Shown: positions 62,240 through 64,000 of the stretch, piece by piece
How the letters are laid out: the number at the start of each line of letters is the position of its first letter
Numbering within the stretch: position 1 is the first letter of the stretch
Origin: an uncultured Collinsella sp.
Lineage (GTDB): Bacteria > Actinomycetota > Coriobacteriia > Coriobacteriales > Coriobacteriaceae
Direction of reading: 5' to 3'
Assembly (NCBI GenBank): GCA_900768795.1
Contig: CAAGEH010000013.1
Location: 1-64,000 of the forward strand
Length of the DNA: 64,000 nt
The notes under the pieces: model-generated
The model's database searches: none
Told to the model about the DNA's origin: nothing
Seen by the model: the letters and a program-made list of their open reading frames with translations, nothing else
Program-made: the position numbers and the translations under genes

Positions 62240-62302
62240 TTTTCAACAGCCCTGCTCAACTGACCAAAAACTTGCCAAAAGCTTGACGGATGCTGTTGAA
62301 AA
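62240..62302. repeat. 11-bp inverted repeat between the WYL and asnS genes
   Basis: TTTTCAACAGC at 62240-62250 and GCTGTTGAAAA at 62292-62302 are perfect complements 41 bp apart. The right arm merges with the asnS terminator. The rest of the gap holds no gene. Confidence 0.6.
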
Positions 62303-62334
62303 AAGCGCCTCTCGACCGATGTCGAGAGGCGCTT
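62301..62334 (-). terminator. terminator after asnS
   Basis: On the minus strand AAGCGCCTCTCGAC pairs with GTCGAGAGGCGCTT, followed by TTTT. Confidence 0.9.
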
Positions 62335-62380
62335 GTGCGATGAACGTTGGCGTGTGGCGACGCGAGCTAGCGTCCGACGA

Positions 62381-63784
62381 TTAGAAGTCGGCGTTGCCCA
62401 CGGTGCGCGGGTGCGGCAGGACGTCGCGGATGTTGCCCACACCGGTCAGATACATGACCAAGCGCTCGAAGCCCAGACCGTAGCCGGCGTGCTTGCAGGA
62501 ACCGTAGCGGCGCAGGTCAAGGTAGTACTTGTACTGCTCGGGATTCATGCCCAGGTCCTTGATGCGGGCCTCGATCAGATCCAGGCGCTCCTCGCGCTGG
62601 GAGCCGCCGATAATCTCGCCGATACCGGGAACCAGGCAGTCGGCGGCGGCGACGGTCTTGCCGTCCTCGTTCATGCGCATGTAGAAGGCCTTGATCTCGG
62701 CCGGGTAGTCGGTCACGAAGGTCGGGCGCTTAAAGTGCTCCTCGGTCAGGAAGCGCTCGTGCTCGGTCTGCAGGTCGATGCCCCAGCTGACGGGGTAATC
62801 AAACTGGTGGCCAGCAGCGACTGCCTGCTCCAGGATCTCGACGGCCTCGGTGTAGGTAACGCGGGCAAAGTCGGAGTTGGCAACATGGTTCAGGCGCTCG
62901 AGCAGACCCTTGTCCACAAACTTGTTGAGCATATTGAGCTCGTCGGGGCAGGTGGCCATAACGTCCTTAAGGACGTACTTGAGCATGGCCTCGGCGTTGT
63001 CCATGTAGTCGTTGAGGTCGGCGAAGGCCATCTCGGGCTCGATCATCCAAAACTCGGCGGCGTGGCGCGTGGTGTTGGAGTTCTCGGCACGGAAGGTGGG
63101 GCCAAAGGTGTACACGTCGCCAAAGGCCATGGCAAAGTTCTCGGCATTGAGCTGGCCGGACACGGTGAGGCTTGCATGCTTGCCAAAGAAGTCCTGGCTC
63201 CAGTCGACCTCGCCGGACTCGGTGAGGGGCGGATTTTTGGGGTCGAGCGTGGTCACGCGGAACATCTCGCCGGCGCCCTCGCAGTCACTCGTGGTGATGA
63301 TGGGGGTGTTGACGTAGACAAAGCCCTGCTCCTGGAAGAAGCGGTGGATGGCGGCAGCCGCGACAGAGCGGATGCGGAACACGGCGCGGAACAGGTTGGT
63401 GCGCGGGCGCAGGTGCTGTTGGGTGCGCAGGAACTCGACGGTTGCGCGCTTCTTCTGCAGCGGGTAATCCGGGGCGCTGACGCCCTCGACCTCGATGGAG
63501 GTGGCAGAAAGCTCGAAAGGCTGGGGCGCATCGGGGGTCAGCTTGACGGTGCCGGTGCAAATGAGTGCGGCCGAGACGTTTTGATGGGCGATCTCGTCGT
63601 AGTTGTCGAGTGCCTCGCGGTTCATGACGACCTGCAGGTCGCGGAAGCAGCTGCCGTCGTTGAGCGTAACAAAGCCAAAGTTCTTCATGTCGCGGATGGA
63701 CTTGACCCAGCCGGCGACGGTGACGGTCTGGCCGCCGAGCGACTCGGCATCGGCATAGAGCTGCGCGATTTTGGTGCGGTTCAC
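62381..63784 (-). CDS. asnS: asparaginyl-tRNA synthetase
   Basis: This class IIb synthetase has the OB-fold anticodon domain (VTVAGWVKSIRDMKNFGF), motif 2 (TFRAENSNTTRHAAEFWMIEPE) and motif 3 (GYGLGFERLVMYL). It is about 467 residues from a GTG at 63784, behind GGGAGGA with a short spacer; ATGs at 63796 and 63820 lack such a site. E. coli AsnS is almost the same length. Presence of asnS with lysS and cysS shows direct charging of Asn in this organism. Confidence 0.95.
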   Translation of the reverse strand: MNRTKIAQLYADAESLGGQTVTVAGWVKSIRDMKNFGFVTLNDGSCFRDLQVVMNREALDNYDEIAHQNVSAALICTGTVKLTPDAPQPFELSATSIEVEGVSAPDYPLQKKRATVEFLRTQQHLRPRTNLFRAVFRIRSVAAAAIHRFFQEQGFVYVNTPIITTSDCEGAGEMFRVTTLDPKNPPLTESGEVDWSQDFFGKHASLTVSGQLNAENFAMAFGDVYTFGPTFRAENSNTTRHAAEFWMIEPEMAFADLNDYMDNAEAMLKYVLKDVMATCPDELNMLNKFVDKGLLERLNHVANSDFARVTYTEAVEILEQAVAAGHQFDYPVSWGIDLQTEHERFLTEEHFKRPTFVTDYPAEIKAFYMRMNEDGKTVAAADCLVPGIGEIIGGSQREERLDLIEARIKDLGMNPEQYKYYLDLRRYGSCKHAGYGLGFERLVMYLTGVGNIRDVLPHPRTVGNADF

Positions 63785-63896
63785 GTATCCTCCCATAACG
63801 GTTGAATGATAGTTATCCATACAGTTCGATATTCTAGCAGCTCGGCTCATTTGGGCTATACAGATAAGGCATTGGCGGGATGGTTTTTCAAACGAA

Positions 63897-63930
63897 AAGC
63901 GCCCGCGGCCAAATGGTCGCGGGCGCTTGA
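63897..63930 (-). terminator. terminator of the gene entering from the right
   Basis: On the minus strand AAGCGCCCGCG pairs with CGCGGGCGCTT around a short loop, followed by TTCGTTT. Confidence 0.8.
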
Positions 63931-63965
63931 CGAGGTGCCTTTTGGTTGTGTGGCGCGGGGCCTGG

Positions 63966-64000
63966 CTACTTGGTCTTGGCAACCAGCAGCGGATCGCCAA
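63966..64000 (-). CDS. partial gene at the right window edge, unidentified
   Basis: A minus-strand frame enters from beyond the window and ends at TAG 63966-63968, with terminal residues GDPLLVAKTK. The terminator 36 bp downstream supports a real gene end. Too little is present to name the product. Confidence 0.5.
   Translation of the reverse strand, partial: GDPLLVAKTK

Overview
The window is high-GC DNA from a Gram-positive, actinobacterial-type chromosome. The gene content points to the Coriobacteriia, most likely a gut Collinsella or close relative: a very large 2-hydroxyacyl-CoA dehydratase activator-type protein, an FMN-riboswitch-driven ECF riboflavin transporter, veg-ispE synteny, DisA, and a sortase-type cell-wall protein. 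The genus is inference from gene content and codon style; no 16S gene is present.

Layout. 1-3930 (minus strand) is a D-2-hydroxyacid dehydrogenase followed by what reads as a decaying ureide (allantoin) catabolism locus: a hydrolase 3' remnant, a PucR-type regulator 5' remnant, a C-terminally truncated allE, an MFS permease with one in-frame stop, and an allB (allantoinase) tail. 4167-10444 holds a GldA-type dehydrogenase, a small membrane-anchored protein, the FMN riboswitch with ribU, a fused double EcfA ATPase and EcfT, and a flavin-binding oxidase-like protein. 10691-15698 is argC-argJ-argB-argD. A tRNA-Val then borders a lower-GC patch with an AbiEi-type antitoxin whose toxin gene is reduced to a scar. 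17157-24175 carries murE-like, a HAD phosphatase, murI, rph, rdgB, dtd, veg and ispE. 24384-29134 carries tRNA-Pro, tatA, greA, a lysS with an extra tRNA-binding domain, a YdcF-like protein and a DUF2798 membrane protein behind a terminator-like leader.

29346-34527 is a palindromic operator candidate, a 1479-residue acyl-CoA dehydratase activase-type protein and an overlapping TetR regulator. 34720-40547 holds clpC, mntP and an OatA-like acyltransferase. 40741-46400 is disA-ispD-ispF-cysS-rlmB-yacP. Between tRNA-Thr(TGT) and tRNA-Tyr lies an inverted-repeat (MITE-like) element and an ADP-ribosylglycohydrolase. 47977-52447 is the translation cluster tRNA-Tyr/Thr/Met-tuf-rpmG-tRNA-Trp-secE-nusG-rplK-rplA.

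The remainder (52571-64000) is all minus strand: a calcineurin-like phosphoesterase overlapping a ParB-like/BMP-domain fusion protein, MscS, a wall-anchored 5'-nucleotidase, a TrpXYZ-type ABC transporter, a WYL regulator and asnS. Three copies of a small hairpin repeat with changing but still complementary outer arms punctuate this stretch. A related palindrome sits exactly where allE is truncated.

The points most worth a second look are the ParB-BMP/phosphoesterase pair, the hairpin family, the TetR/palindrome/CoA-activase unit, the MITE-like element, the decaying ureide locus and the abiE scar.
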